Positions 6,831 through 12,685 of a stretch of 12,685 bases of DNA are shown piece after piece; the first letter of the stretch is position 1, and each line of letters starts with the position of its first letter. The notes beneath the pieces were generated by a model. That model was not told the origin of the DNA. It was given only the letters and a program-made list of their open reading frames with translations, and made no database searches. This DNA is from an uncultured Cytophagaceae bacterium. Its GTDB lineage: Bacteria; Bacteroidota; Bacteroidia; Cytophagales; Spirosomataceae. The stretch is taken from positions 1 through 12,685 of the forward strand of contig CAILUB010000180.1 of assembly GCA_903837305.1 (NCBI GenBank), given 5' to 3'. The position numbers and the translations under genes were made by a program.

Positions 6831-8324
6831 TTAATCGCTGCTAGCGGGTTTAATCCAAGCAATCGCGCTCGGTCTGCTCTCATTGTGCAGACGATCGAAG
6901 GCGGTCACCGTGAATCCATAACCCGGTTTAAGGTCATCTTGTTCTAAAATTACTTCATTTGCTTTACCCTTGTACACGATATTGCGCGGGTCCTCCAGGT
7001 ATTTTTTGTCTTGCTTCGGGATACGGTAGACCACATAATAGGAAACGGGATCTCCATCATCGGATTCCTCTCCTGCTTGCCATTTCAGTTTATTAGTGGC
7101 TAAGAATACTTGTGTGGGCGCGTGAGGGGCAATGCTATCGAGCCATGGAGTGGTCGGTAATAAAGCGGGATGTGCAAAATAATTCGAGCGAAGGGTATCT
7201 CGAAATGCCTTCTTGTTTTTTGTCAACGAAGTCGAACTGTAAAAAATCAATCCTTCGCCTTGAGACATGCTTCGGCTAATCTCCACCTGCTTTTTCATTT
7301 CTTTGTTTGACCACACATCTCCTAAATGATACGAAGCCATTCCAAAATAGACCGGTTTCCCATACGAATGCGCATTCCACCAATCCGCTAATGGTTTAAA
7401 AGGCGCCACCCGATGCGCCGTATCCCAATACAGTTGCGGCGCGATATAATCTAACCAGCCTTGCTTCAGCCAATGATCCGTATCGGCATATAAATCATCA
7501 TAGGATTGCAACCCACGCGTAGTTGGCGATCCATTCACCGGATCTGACGTTTTATGTCGCCAAATCCCAAAGGGGCTAATTCCAAACTTGATTTTCGGAT
7601 TCGTTTTGCGAATCGTCTCGGATATTTCCTGAATTAAGGCATTCGTATTTCTTCGTCTCCAGTCTGCTTTAGACTCACCCGCATGCCGGTATTGCAAGTA
7701 CGTATCTTCATCATTTAATTTTGATTTCGGATCTGGATACGGATAGAAATAATCATCAAAGTGAATGCCATCCACATCGTAATTCAAGATGATGTTCCGC
7801 ACTAAACCAGCGATGTAATGTCGGGCGGCAGGGATTCCAAAATCAAATAATAGTTGTCCACCGTAAGATAGCAGCCATTCTGGGTGCTTTCTAGCCACGT
7901 GCTCCGAACTTAAAAGTGACCGCGATGACATGGAGGCACGATTCAAATTTAACCAGGCATGAAATTCCATCCCTCTAGCGTGGGTCTGATCAATCATAAA
8001 TTCCAAAGGATCGTAATAAGGATTAGGCGCCTGCCCTTGTTTGCCGGAAAGATAGGTCGTCCATGGTTCCGCACTTTTCGCGTAGAGCGCATCGGAAGCC
8101 GTTCTGATTTGCACAAAAAGGGCGTTGATTCCCGTTTTCTGGTGGGAGTTCACTAGGTCGATAAATTCGGATTTTTGTTTTGCGCCGTCGTAATTGCGCG
8201 GACTAGGCCAATCGATGTTTTGTACGGTTGCCACCCAAACTCCCCTTAACTCGCGTTTAGGTCCCTGTGCTAGCACAAAGGTGGAAAAAAGACAAAAAAT
8301 AAGGATTGAAATTAGGCGCATCAT
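6831..8324 (-). CDS. Secreted glycoside hydrolase-like protein, GHL10 (DUF187/YngK/DigH-like) family
   Basis: This 497-residue exported protein has a signal peptide (about 1-20, cleaved near VLAQ/GP). The GHL10 domain (about 25-390) is a TIM-barrel type recognised by RGVWVATVQNIDWPS (27-41), INALFVQIRTASDALY (66-81), VDGIHFDDYFYPYPDP (184-199), FGISPFGIWR (247-256) and YIAPQLYWD (293-301). A fibronectin-type-III-like domain (about 399-493) closes the protein. The best-studied relative, E. coli DigH (YddW), is an envelope protein that cleaves denuded peptidoglycan glycan strands, so a role in cell-wall turnover is a reasonable inference but not shown here. There is no lipobox cysteine after the signal, so it is probably soluble in the periplasm. 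Two adjacent ATGs (8322-8324 and 8319-8321) are both possible starts. The gene follows the response regulator by 30 bases without a terminator and precedes the reductase by one base. Confidence 0.92.
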   Translation of the reverse strand: MMRLISILIFCLFSTFVLAQGPKRELRGVWVATVQNIDWPSPRNYDGAKQKSEFIDLVNSHQKTGINALFVQIRTASDALYAKSAEPWTTYLSGKQGQAPNPYYDPLEFMIDQTHARGMEFHAWLNLNRASMSSRSLLSSEHVARKHPEWLLSYGGQLLFDFGIPAARHYIAGLVRNIILNYDVDGIHFDDYFYPYPDPKSKLNDEDTYLQYRHAGESKADWRRRNTNALIQEISETIRKTNPKIKFGISPFGIWRHKTSDPVNGSPTTRGLQSYDDLYADTDHWLKQGWLDYIAPQLYWDTAHRVAPFKPLADWWNAHSYGKPVYFGMASYHLGDVWSNKEMKKQVEISRSMSQGEGLIFYSSTSLTKNKKAFRDTLRSNYFAHPALLPTTPWLDSIAPHAPTQVFLATNKLKWQAGEESDDGDPVSYYVVYRIPKQDKKYLEDPRNIVYKGKANEVILEQDDLKPGYGFTVTAFDRLHNESRPSAIAWIKPASSD

Positions 8325-8354
8325 TCGGGATGCAATTTACCTAAAAATGGGCAA

Positions 8355-9056
8355 TTAGGCTTTCTCGATTGAAAATAAATAGCCTACACCCTTCAATGTT
8401 TTGATGTAATATTCTGGAATTTTCTCGCGCAATTTGCGGATATGCACATCCACGGTGCGTTCCACGACGAAAACATCTGATCCCCAAACCTTCTCCAATA
8501 ACTCATCTCGGTTAAATACCTTATTCGGGTTTTTCGCTAGGAAGGAAAGTAATTCGAATTCCTTTTTAGGTAAAATTAAGGCGCGACCCTGAAATGTCGC
8601 GGCATATTGCACGCGGTCAATGACTAAATCGCCAATAGAAATAACGTCGTTTTTCGATTCAGGAACCGCCACTTCACGCGTTAATAAAGCATTGATGCGG
8701 CTGATTAAGGCACGTAATTTGATGGGTTTTACCACGTAATCCGTGGCTCCACTCTCAAAAGCGGCGATTTCCGTATACTCTTCACCTCGTGCGGTTAGGA
8801 ACAGGATGAGCGTATTTTTGAATTCGGGATTTGATTTAATTTGGCGGGCTGCCTCGATACCATCCATTTCGGGCATCATCACATCCATGATGATTAAATG
8901 AGGCTGGAAGGATTTAGCTACTGTAATAGCTTCTTTTCCATTCGTGGCTTTTGCTAAAAGAAAGTTTTCTTTTAGTAAATTGTATTCCAATAACTCCAAA
9001 ATGTCTGCATCATCATCTACGAGTAGAATTTTGTATGCGGGTGAAGCTGTTGCCAT
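8355..9056 (-). CDS. OmpR/PhoB-type response regulator
   Basis: This 233-residue transcription regulator has two domains. The receiver domain (about 8-125) has the acidic cluster D14-D16, phospho-acceptor D58 in IIMDVMMPEMDG, the switch threonine T88 in LFLTARG and K110 in YVVKPIK. The C-terminal winged-helix DNA-binding domain (about 138-230) includes LPKKEFELLSFLAKNPNKVF (162-181) and the recognition segment VVERTVDVHIRKLREKI (197-213). The closing GVGYLF is typical of the PhoB/OmpR group. All phosphorylation residues are present. No histidine kinase is adjacent, so in this window it is an orphan. The ATG at 9056 is chosen over an upstream TTG at 9080, which falls inside the putative promoter. 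It leads the minus-strand cluster and is divergent from the AI-2E gene. PhoB itself is one possibility, but nothing visible proves phosphate control. Confidence 0.93.
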   Translation of the reverse strand: MATASPAYKILLVDDDADILELLEYNLLKENFLLAKATNGKEAITVAKSFQPHLIIMDVMMPEMDGIEAARQIKSNPEFKNTLILFLTARGEEYTEIAAFESGATDYVVKPIKLRALISRINALLTREVAVPESKNDVISIGDLVIDRVQYAATFQGRALILPKKEFELLSFLAKNPNKVFNRDELLEKVWGSDVFVVERTVDVHIRKLREKIPEYYIKTLKGVGYLFSIEKA

Positions 9057-9077
9057 AGTTTTGAACGGATTACGACA

Positions 9078-9085
9078 CAAATATA
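9078..9085 (-). promoter_or_regulatory. Putative -7 element (TATATTTG) of the response-regulator operon
   Basis: The minus strand reads TATATTTG, fitting TAnnTTTG, 22-29 bases before the regulator ATG at 9056. A matching TTTG at -33 is not evident. The 66-base gap to the divergent AI-2E gene must hold control signals for both genes. I found no equally good element on the plus strand for the AI-2E gene. Confidence 0.5.
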
Positions 9086-9122
9086 GAAAGTTGTATGTTA
9101 TGGAATTGTTAATTTATTAGAT

Positions 9123-10205
9123 ATGTCAAACCACATCGCTTACTCGTCTAGATTATCTAGTGCCCTCTTATCGATGTCCTTAATCATTGCCGCGGCCTAT
9201 GTATTACAGGACTTATTGATTTTACTTTCTTTTGCGCTCGTCTTGTCTCTTTTGCTTTTGCCTGCGAGTAAGTTGATGGAGGCCAAAGGTTTCCCTCGCG
9301 CCCTCGCCATCTTCATCGCTATCCTCCTCACCTTCGCACTTATTTCTACCTTGCTCTTTGTCGCAGGAGTACAAATTATGGAATTCTCTTCTGAGTTTCC
9401 GCTCTTTGCAAAAAAAGCTGAAAAGTGGATTTCCAGCTTGCAATCCTTTATTTCTGCTAATTTCAATATCTCGCGCCGGAAGCAAATGCTAGAACTGAGT
9501 AATGAGTTGATGGCCTTGTTGAAAAACTCCGGTGTCATTATCAGCACAACGTTTTCGACGGCTATGCACGCCATAACCGCTTTAATTTTAGTGCCCGTCT
9601 TTACTTTTTTCTTCTTGTTCTACCGCGATTTCTTTGAAAGCTTTTTGCAGAAGGTATTCCCTAAAACGGAAGCCCAAGTTTTAACAAAAGTGATGGAGAA
9701 AACGGGGTCGGTGGTCCAAGGATATTTGGTTGGATTATTAGTAGTTATGCTGATTGTGGGTGTGTTGAACTCGGTTGGTTTTTGGTGGATAGGTGTGGAG
9801 TATCCGGTGTTTTTTGGGTTTTTGACGGGTATCTTGTTGTTGATTCCTTACATCGGTATTTGGATAGGAGCGTTGTTACCCATCATATTAAGTTTGGTGA
9901 CGCTGAGTCCATCGCACGCGTTAGTCGTGGTGGCATGGGTAGCGGCTGCGCAGTTTATTGAAGCGAATTTCATTACGCCGCTAGTGGTGGGCTCGAAAGT
10001 AAGTATGAATCCGATGGTCGCAATGCTGGCTTTGTTATGCGGGGAATTGCTGTGGGGAATACCAGGGTTAATTTTAGCGTTGCCGCTTACGGCCGTCATG
10101 AAAGTGATTTTTGATTCCGTCCCTCATTTAGAACCCTATGGATTCTTGTTAGGAGAGGCCCCTGTCCGAACTGCTAAAAGTACTAAAGAGACAGAAGCTC
10201 CTTAA
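9123..10205 (+). CDS. AI-2E family transporter (UPF0118/PerM-like membrane protein)
   Basis: This 360-residue polytopic membrane protein has seven or eight predicted segments: a hydrophobic N-terminal block (about 12-48 and 58-84), an amphipathic extramembrane stretch (about 88-135), then segments around 148-168, 200-225, 228-258, 262-280 and 297-328. Family signatures are IPYIGIWIGALLP (241-253) and AAQFIEANFITPLVVGSKVS (275-294), with the conserved N282, P286 and G290. The family is named after the E. coli AI-2 exporter TqsA but also includes sodium/proton antiporters and many proteins of unknown substrate, so I would not claim quorum-signal transport. The start ATG gives a normal family N-terminus and has no Shine-Dalgarno sequence. 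The last 23 bases (10183-10205) overlap the 3' end of the convergent LytTR regulator gene. There is no terminator between them. Confidence 0.92.
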   Translation: MSNHIAYSSRLSSALLSMSLIIAAAYVLQDLLILLSFALVLSLLLLPASKLMEAKGFPRALAIFIAILLTFALISTLLFVAGVQIMEFSSEFPLFAKKAEKWISSLQSFISANFNISRRKQMLELSNELMALLKNSGVIISTTFSTAMHAITALILVPVFTFFFLFYRDFFESFLQKVFPKTEAQVLTKVMEKTGSVVQGYLVGLLVVMLIVGVLNSVGFWWIGVEYPVFFGFLTGILLLIPYIGIWIGALLPIILSLVTLSPSHALVVVAWVAAAQFIEANFITPLVVGSKVSMNPMVAMLALLCGELLWGIPGLILALPLTAVMKVIFDSVPHLEPYGFLLGEAPVRTAKSTKETEAP

Positions 10206-10920
10206 AACGGATCGATTGACGACGGGAAATTTCGATTTTTTCTGCTTTGTCTCCCTTTAAGGTTACTTGCAAGCCGCCGGAAAACCAGGGTTCGATCTTA
10301 TCGATGAAGTTCAGGTTTACGATGTGCTTACGGTTGCAACGGAAGAATAACTTCGGATCTAATCGTTCCTCTAAGGAATTGAGGGATTTTAATACGAGGG
10401 GTTTCTGATCGTCAAAAAACAAACGCACATAATTCCCCATAGATTCGCACAAGCGCACGCGGTCTAAACGAACAAACCAACATTTCTCGCCGTCTTTCAC
10501 AAAAATCTGATCATTTCCTCCTAAAACATGGTTAGTAGTTGCCGATTTTTCCGTGCTGGTCGGTCGCTGAAAACGGGACTCTAATTTTTGAATGCTTTCA
10601 CTTAAACGCGCTAATTCGATTGGCTTCAACACATAATCGAGGGCATTTACTTCGAATGCCTTTAGTGCATATTCATCAAAAGCTGTCGTAAAGATAATTT
10701 CCGGCAAGAAGCCATCCCATTCTTCTAACCATTCAAAACCTGTTTTACCAGGCATTTGGATGTCTAAAAAGACCACATCAGGTTGTAATTCCTCAATGAG
10801 TTGACTCGCCTCATCGGTATTCGCTGCTTCACCGATCACTTCGATGGACGGAAAATTTTCTAATAAACGTTTCAGTTCATTTCTAGCAAGGCGTTCGTCG
10901 TCTACGATGATGGCTTTCAT
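10183..10920 (-). CDS. LytR/AlgR-type response regulator with LytTR DNA-binding domain
   Basis: This 245-residue regulator has a receiver domain (about 1-118) with D7 and D8, phospho-acceptor D53 in VVFLDIQMPG, T79 in FTTAFDEYALKAFEVNALDY and K99 in VLKPI. After a Ser/Thr-rich linker (about 119-134) comes the LytTR DNA-binding domain (about 137-243) with FVRLDRVRLCESMGNYVRLF, KLFFRCNRKHIVNLNFIDKI and the closing ISRRQSIRFKELL. It is almost certainly the partner of the LytS-like kinase encoded 7 bases upstream. LytTR proteins bind direct repeats in target promoters, and no such target was recognised here. Such pairs are common in Bacteroidota and their signals are mostly unknown. The ATG at 10918-10920 gives a perfect receiver N-terminus (MKAIIVDDE). 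The stop lies inside the 3' end of the convergent AI-2E gene. Confidence 0.95.
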   Translation of the reverse strand: MKAIIVDDERLARNELKRLLENFPSIEVIGEAANTDEASQLIEELQPDVVFLDIQMPGKTGFEWLEEWDGFLPEIIFTTAFDEYALKAFEVNALDYVLKPIELARLSESIQKLESRFQRPTSTEKSATTNHVLGGNDQIFVKDGEKCWFVRLDRVRLCESMGNYVRLFFDDQKPLVLKSLNSLEERLDPKLFFRCNRKHIVNLNFIDKIEPWFSGGLQVTLKGDKAEKIEISRRQSIRFKELLSL

Positions 10921-10927
10921 ATGGAAT

Positions 10928-11974
10928 TTAAGCTATTGTTTCAACAAGGTACGGAATCGTCACGGAAGCAAGGACTCGATTTTTGTCCAAAGGTTTTAAG
11001 TCAATATGAGCGGTCTCCCCGAACAATAAGGTGAGTCGATTTTGGGAATTGATCAGCCCTATACCTGTAGATTCTCCGCGTGCTTTCAAATGTCCCGGAT
11101 TGATCACCTGTAATTGAATTTGATCACCGATGACCTCACCCTTGATTGCGATTAAACCCTCCTTCGAAGAATGTGCAATCCCGTGCTTGATGGCATTCTC
11201 GACCAAAGTTTGCAACAACATAGGGGGAATTTGAGCTTGATTTATTTCTTTCGTTACGTCTACTTTCCAGGTCAGCCTCTCTTCGTAGCGGATCTTTTCT
11301 AGGTTGAGGTAGTCGATAATCGTGTCTAATTCCTCCGCGATGGAAATCGTCTTTTTACGCTCGGTTAATAAAGAGCTTCGGAGTAGCTTGGAGAGTTGGT
11401 TGATTCCCTTTTTGGCCTTAGACGGATCTTCCGTAATCAACGCGCGAATACTGTTTAGGGCATTAAAGACGAAATGAGGATTCATCTGTGCACGCAATAC
11501 TTTTCCCTCTGTCTCCTGAATTGCCCGTTCTAGCTGATTATTTTCTCGCTCCATCACAAGCTGCTTTTTCGAATATTGGAAGAAGAAATAGATTAACATC
11601 CAAATCGCTAGCGGCTTCATAAAATTGAAGAGGTATTGGGTGATGATGAAAGGGCTTATTTGGACTTCAAAATTCTCTCCTAATAAGTATTGGTCGATGG
11701 GTAAATTTAACGCAACCAGGGAGGAGGCCATAATACAAAGAGCGATGAAATGATTCCGCAACATCGCAAAAAGAGGCAAATCCTGCCAGGCGAAATGCTT
11801 CGCCACCCGTTTGTATTGGTGTGTGAGTAAAATGGCTAACGAGATATTGGCTAAAGACGCATATAACCAGGCCCAATGCCAACCATATTGATTCGTATAT
11901 AACACCGCCTCATTGAGAATCCATGCGATCCAACCGCCGCATTGAAATACCCAATACATTCGTTGACGTAACAT
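10928..11974 (-). CDS. LytS/YehU-type sensor histidine kinase
   Basis: This 348-residue inner-membrane kinase has four predicted membrane segments (about 7-25, 33-52, 69-91 and 107-133). A short coiled-coil-like linker (about 134-160) follows. The His_kinase domain has phospho-acceptor H167 in RAQMNPHFVFNALNSIRALI (161-180). The ATPase part has the N-box PPMLLQTLVENAIKHG (250-265) and the G-box region TGIGLINSQNRL (303-314). There is no separate extracellular sensor domain, so the stimulus is probably sensed within or near the membrane. It should phosphorylate the LytTR regulator encoded 7 bases downstream. The ATG starts one base after the stop of the histidine-phosphatase gene (TAATATG), implying coupled translation. 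All catalytic motifs look intact. Confidence 0.95.
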   Translation of the reverse strand: MLRQRMYWVFQCGGWIAWILNEAVLYTNQYGWHWAWLYASLANISLAILLTHQYKRVAKHFAWQDLPLFAMLRNHFIALCIMASSLVALNLPIDQYLLGENFEVQISPFIITQYLFNFMKPLAIWMLIYFFFQYSKKQLVMERENNQLERAIQETEGKVLRAQMNPHFVFNALNSIRALITEDPSKAKKGINQLSKLLRSSLLTERKKTISIAEELDTIIDYLNLEKIRYEERLTWKVDVTKEINQAQIPPMLLQTLVENAIKHGIAHSSKEGLIAIKGEVIGDQIQLQVINPGHLKARGESTGIGLINSQNRLTLLFGETAHIDLKPLDKNRVLASVTIPYLVETIA

Positions 11975-11975
11975 A

Positions 11976-12629
11976 TTACATGGATTCTGGTAAATCGCTT
12001 AAGTGAATAATGCAATTCCCTTTTACTAGCTTAAATTCCTGCGCTGCATAATCGTATTGCAAGTGGTAAAGGCAAAGGTTTTGGTGCGCGTAATTATCCA
12101 TATGGTGAAGCGGCGCATTAAATAAATGGGTGAGTAAAACCCGCATCGCGCGTCCGTGCATCGCAATCAATATGGCTTTTTCTTCTTTACGGGAAAGAAG
12201 AAGGTCGACGACCGGTTTTTGGCGTTCTAATACCTCGATGGGACTTTCGCCTTCCTCGGATTGCACGTGGACATTCCCCTCGCGCCAGGTTTTTGTTAGA
12301 TTTTTGTAGTATAAATCATCCTCCGTATTGGGGGATTTTCCTTCTTTATTACCCCAAGAAATTTCGTTTAGTCCCTCATATTGTTCCCAAGGCAAACCTT
12401 TTTCGATGAAGCCTCTCACGGATTGATGGGTTCTTTTCAGCGCCGAGGTATAAATTTTATCGATCGGAAGATCTTGGTAATGAGCGAAAAAAGCGGCGGC
12501 CTGCTTTTGGCCTAAATCATTCAAATCTGCATCAATCCCGCTGCCTTGCACGACCCCCTTGCGATTGTATTCCGTTTCGCCATGGCGAATCAGGTAAATC
12601 TCTTTCACTAAATCAGGTTGAACGTGCAT
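11976..12629 (-). CDS. Histidine phosphatase superfamily protein (phosphoglycerate-mutase-like)
   Basis: This 217-residue cytoplasmic protein carries the RHG signature: LIRHGETEYN (13-22), in which H16 should be the transient phospho-histidine. It also has R66 in TSALKRTHQS, E89 in GLNEISWG and the second catalytic histidine in IAMHGRAMR (H158). R15, H16, R66 and H158 form the expected phosphate pocket. The size and the central insert match the cofactor-dependent phosphoglycerate mutase/alpha-ribazole phosphatase branch better than the short SixA phosphohistidine phosphatases. Branch members act on diverse phosphorylated metabolites, so the substrate cannot be given. No cobalamin genes are nearby. 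It is the first gene of the kinase-regulator operon, one base ahead of the kinase start, with a TAnnTTTG element upstream. Confidence 0.92.
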   Translation of the reverse strand: MHVQPDLVKEIYLIRHGETEYNRKGVVQGSGIDADLNDLGQKQAAAFFAHYQDLPIDKIYTSALKRTHQSVRGFIEKGLPWEQYEGLNEISWGNKEGKSPNTEDDLYYKNLTKTWREGNVHVQSEEGESPIEVLERQKPVVDLLLSRKEEKAILIAMHGRAMRVLLTHLFNAPLHHMDNYAHQNLCLYHLQYDYAAQEFKLVKGNCIIHLSDLPESM

Positions 12630-12658
12630 GATAATCGTATTTTATTCCGAATTTTAGC

Positions 12659-12666
12659 CAAAATTA
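12659..12666 (-). promoter_or_regulatory. Putative -7 element (TAATTTTG) of the phosphatase-kinase-regulator operon
   Basis: The minus strand reads TAATTTTG, fitting TAnnTTTG, 30-37 bases before the phosphatase ATG at 12629. Exactly 19 bases remain between this element and the right edge of the window. The expected -33 TTTG would therefore lie just outside and cannot be checked here. Confidence 0.5.
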
Positions 12667-12685
12667 CGAAATATATGTTTAATAC

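Noticed and set aside
6830..6883. Longer form of the reductase starting at the ATG at 6883
   Set aside because: The extra 18 residues overlap the GHL10 gene's end and lie outside the conserved FAD domain. The ATG at 6829 forms the same TAATATG junction seen at two other gene pairs.
9057..9080. TTG start at 9080 for the PhoB-type regulator
   Set aside because: It falls within the probable promoter element and adds residues not needed by the receiver fold. The ATG at 9056 fits better.
9197..9574. Minus-strand open frames within the AI-2E gene (9197-9574, 9222-9485, 9848-10099)
   Set aside because: They are shadows antisense to a clear membrane protein, with no family resemblance and no start signals.
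10225..10241. GAAATTTC palindrome followed by a T run near the end of the LytTR gene, considered as a terminator for the AI-2E gene
   Set aside because: The stem is short and AT-rich with no real loop, and it lies inside the LytTR coding sequence.
1..12685. Search for CRISPR arrays, tRNA or rRNA genes, insertion sequences, phage or defence genes
   Set aside because: No regularly spaced repeats, structural RNA signatures, transposase motifs, target-site repeats or recognisable defence proteins were seen. Coding density and gene content look like core chromosome.

Overview
The window looks like chromosomal DNA of a Bacteroidota bacterium. A member of the Cytophagales is plausible, but that is an inference. 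Four things point this way. None of the gene starts has a recognisable Shine-Dalgarno sequence. Five upstream regions carry the Bacteroidota -7 promoter element TAnnTTTG. The SHMT, DsbD, M3 peptidase and LytS/LytT proteins read like family members from that phylum. The DNA is moderately AT-rich and densely coding, with no gene-free stretch longer than about 150 bases. I see no tRNA, rRNA, insertion sequence, phage gene, CRISPR array or other sign of transfer, so this is ordinary core genome.

Layout from left to right. (1) glyA (serine hydroxymethyltransferase) on the minus strand runs off the left edge and lacks its C-terminus. (2) A 151-base divergent intergenic region holds a glyA -7 element, a terminator-like hairpin and a dsbD -7 element. 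(3) On the plus strand, dsbD (thiol:disulfide interchange) overlaps by one base with a small multi-pass membrane protein gene. (4) A bidirectional terminator lies between convergent units. (5) A long minus-strand cluster, read from 9056 down to 3778, encodes an OmpR/PhoB-type response regulator, a secreted GHL10 glycoside-hydrolase-like protein, a flavin/2Fe-2S oxidoreductase, a cytoplasmic M3 oligoendopeptidase and a small lipoprotein. (6) An AI-2E-family membrane protein on the plus strand is divergent from the regulator. (7) A second minus-strand operon, read from 12629 down to 10183, encodes a histidine-phosphatase-family protein, a LytS-type histidine kinase and a LytTR response regulator. 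Its last gene overlaps the 3' end of the AI-2E gene.

How the genes may work together. The clearest functional pair is the LytS-like kinase with the LytTR regulator, which have adjacent genes and complementary domains. DsbD would carry reducing power across the inner membrane to periplasmic thiol proteins. The regulator-led cluster mixes envelope (GHL10, lipoprotein) and cytoplasmic (reductase, peptidase) functions with no obvious shared pathway, and no kinase for its regulator is visible here. Three gene junctions have the same TAATATG arrangement (stop TAA, one T, start ATG), which suggests tight translational coupling. I did not find a convincing previously undescribed system. The most testable points are the hairpin in the dsbD leader, the phosphatase-kinase-regulator coupling, the DsbD-membrane protein pair and the convergent gene overlap.
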